From Lachnospiraceae bacterium Marseille-Q4251 (GTDB taxonomy: Bacteria; Bacillota; Clostridia; Lachnospirales; Lachnospiraceae): DNA of 64,000 nucleotides. Of the stretch, positions 62,855 through 64,000 are shown in pieces (positions within the stretch are counted from its first letter, which is position 1; each line of letters begins with the position of its first letter). The DNA lies in the NCBI GenBank assembly GCA_018223435.1, contig JAGTTO010000001.1, positions 1,674,001 to 1,738,000 of the forward strand, read 5' to 3'. The notes under the pieces were generated by a model that worked only from the letters and a program-made list of their open reading frames with translations, ran no database searches and was not told the DNA's origin. A program made the translations under genes and the position numbers.

Positions 62855-64000
62855 TTATGCATAAGTATGATATACATCGTAAACGCGGATCTCCGGCTTC
62901 ACTCCCGGAACAACGCCTTTCACCGGATGCAGGACCTTCGCATTTCCGTCTGTCATAGCCAGGACGTTGCTGTCCCAGATGATATCCTCGTTGACGCCCT
63001 CGACCATGCAGTAGGGAGCAAAGCTCTTGGCAGAGATCGTCACAGTGCCGTCCTCAGCGCAGGAAACGGTAAGCTCCGGGTCCTTGAGTTCCAGATGTTT
63101 CACGGGAACGAAGGTCTCAAACTCGCAGCGCTCCTCAGTTTTTCCGGTCTCTTTGTCGGTAACTTTGTATTCCATGGTGACAAAGACCTGCTCGCTGCGG
63201 CTCTCGATCAGCTCGGAAAAATCCTTCGTGAGAAGGTCCACAGCGGAAAGCGGAGCCACGGTTCCGGAAACGGTCTCCTCATAGAGCACCTTGAAATCCA
63301 GATCCTTAAGGCTTACTTTTACCTCCACAGCGGCTTCTTTCAGACTCTCGTTGGAGATCCAGAAGCCCATGGTGTTGCCCTCTTTGCGGATGCTTCCGGC
63401 TACGGCCTCGTTGAAGACGCGGGCCATATAGTGAAGCGCCTTGTATCTTCCATAATAATCCATGCTGGACCAGGAAGCCACGGGCCAGTTGTCGTTGAAC
63501 TGCCAGTAAATGCTTCCCATACATCTGCCGCGGTTTCTTCTCCAGTGCTCGGTAGCCACCTTCATCGCATAACCCTGGAGGATCTGGCTTAAGAAGGTGA
63601 GGCCGGAGAGATCTCTCGGGTAACGGAAGGTCTCGGAGAGATAATAGAGAATCTTTCCGTTGGCTGCCGGGTTCTTCTGATGGCTCTCCATGACTTTGGA
63701 GAAGAGGTTCCGGTCTTTTTCCTCGGTGAAGGTCTCAATCGTCTTGATGGAAGGCAGAGACTGGAAACCGAACTCAGAGCAGAAACGGAAATAGTGGTTC
63801 AGATACTCGCTGAAGGGCAGCTGGCCGTGCCATACGTCCCAGTAGTGAGCATCTCCGCGGTTGTCGTCGTTGGGCTTGTCAAAGCTTCCGCCTGAGGACG
63901 GGGAAGAGGGCCAGTAGAAGGTATCCGGCGCGGTCTCTTTCACCACGTTGGCGAGAAGGTACTCGAACTGAATGAGGTAATCTCTCTTGAGAGAAGGCGC
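62855..64000 (-). CDS. GH2 beta-mannosidase-like enzyme, C-terminal part
   Basis: The frame is open to the right window edge, giving 381 residues of the C-terminal part, starting in PSLKRDYLIQFEYLLANVVK. Landmarks of GH2 beta-mannosidases are YWPSSPSSGG, the WDVWHG block, the nucleophile Glu in FCSEFGFQSLPS and GSIYWQFNDNWPVASWSSMDYYGRYKALHY. It removes beta-linked mannose, for example from the N-glycan core. It lies upstream of the GH1 gene on the same strand, and with the GH38 gene suggests use of mannose-containing glycans. Confidence 0.88.
   Translation of the reverse strand, partial: APSLKRDYLIQFEYLLANVVKETAPDTFYWPSSPSSGGSFDKPNDDNRGDAHYWDVWHGQLPFSEYLNHYFRFCSEFGFQSLPSIKTIETFTEEKDRNLFSKVMESHQKNPAANGKILYYLSETFRYPRDLSGLTFLSQILQGYAMKVATEHWRRNRGRCMGSIYWQFNDNWPVASWSSMDYYGRYKALHYMARVFNEAVAGSIRKEGNTMGFWISNESLKEAAVEVKVSLKDLDFKVLYEETVSGTVAPLSAVDLLTKDFSELIESRSEQVFVTMEYKVTDKETGKTEERCEFETFVPVKHLELKDPELTVSCAEDGTVTISAKSFAPYCMVEGVNEDIIWDSNVLAMTDGNAKVLHPVKGVVPGVKPEIRVYDVYHTYA

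Overview
The window looks like a chromosomal segment of a gut Lachnospiraceae-type Firmicute (Clostridia). The reasons are Gram-positive signals (AGGAGG-type ribosome sites, consensus sigma-A promoters, one sigma-E-type promoter), a SPOCS/LysM spore-coat protein, an LtaS-type synthase, a SipW-type signal peptidase, CUT1 sugar ABC transporters, DUF4364, and many cytoplasmic glycosidases. The genus is inferred, not shown. No rRNA, tRNA, prophage, transposase or CRISPR array was recognised.

Layout. 1-3.3 kb: pyrimidine operon pyrC-pyrF-pyrK-pyrD (minus; pyrD cut by the left edge). 3.5-14 kb: mixed housekeeping genes (serine hydrolase, YhcC-type radical SAM protein, DUF4364, rarA, polysaccharide deacetylase, nitroreductase, LytTR regulator), then sipW coupled to a long coiled-coil protein. 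13.7-14.1 kb: two tandem copies of a multi-hairpin repeat. 14.2-23 kb: LtaS-like synthase, GH32 sucrase, spore-coat protein, lipoprotein and a pabA-pabB-pabC folate operon. 23-38 kb: plsC, two OmpR-type two-component systems, murF-ddl-L,D-transpeptidase, aminotransferase, YitT protein, MarR regulator, cytidine deaminase, serine acetyltransferase.

38-64 kb is a glycan-utilisation island. One minus-strand cluster runs solute-binding protein, two permeases, GH110-like alpha-galactosidase, GH109-like Gfo/Idh enzyme and GH2 beta-galactosidase. A membrane-anchored AraC regulator, an HPt protein and a very large hybrid signalling protein lie upstream, with a divergent GH29 alpha-fucosidase. Alpha-mannosidase (GH38), GH1 beta-glucosidase and a GH2 beta-mannosidase-like gene follow. 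The set of activities matches stepwise trimming of ABO/H-type or mucin oligosaccharides after import, because none of the glycosidases shows a signal peptide.

The most unusual material is non-coding. Two families of palindromic repeats recur across the window, and their copies differ by paired changes that keep the stems intact, which suggests selection on structure. A consensus promoter followed by a structured leader of about 254 nt precedes a P-loop kinase-like gene. The large hybrid protein keeps its phospho-acceptor His box but has lost the ATPase domain.
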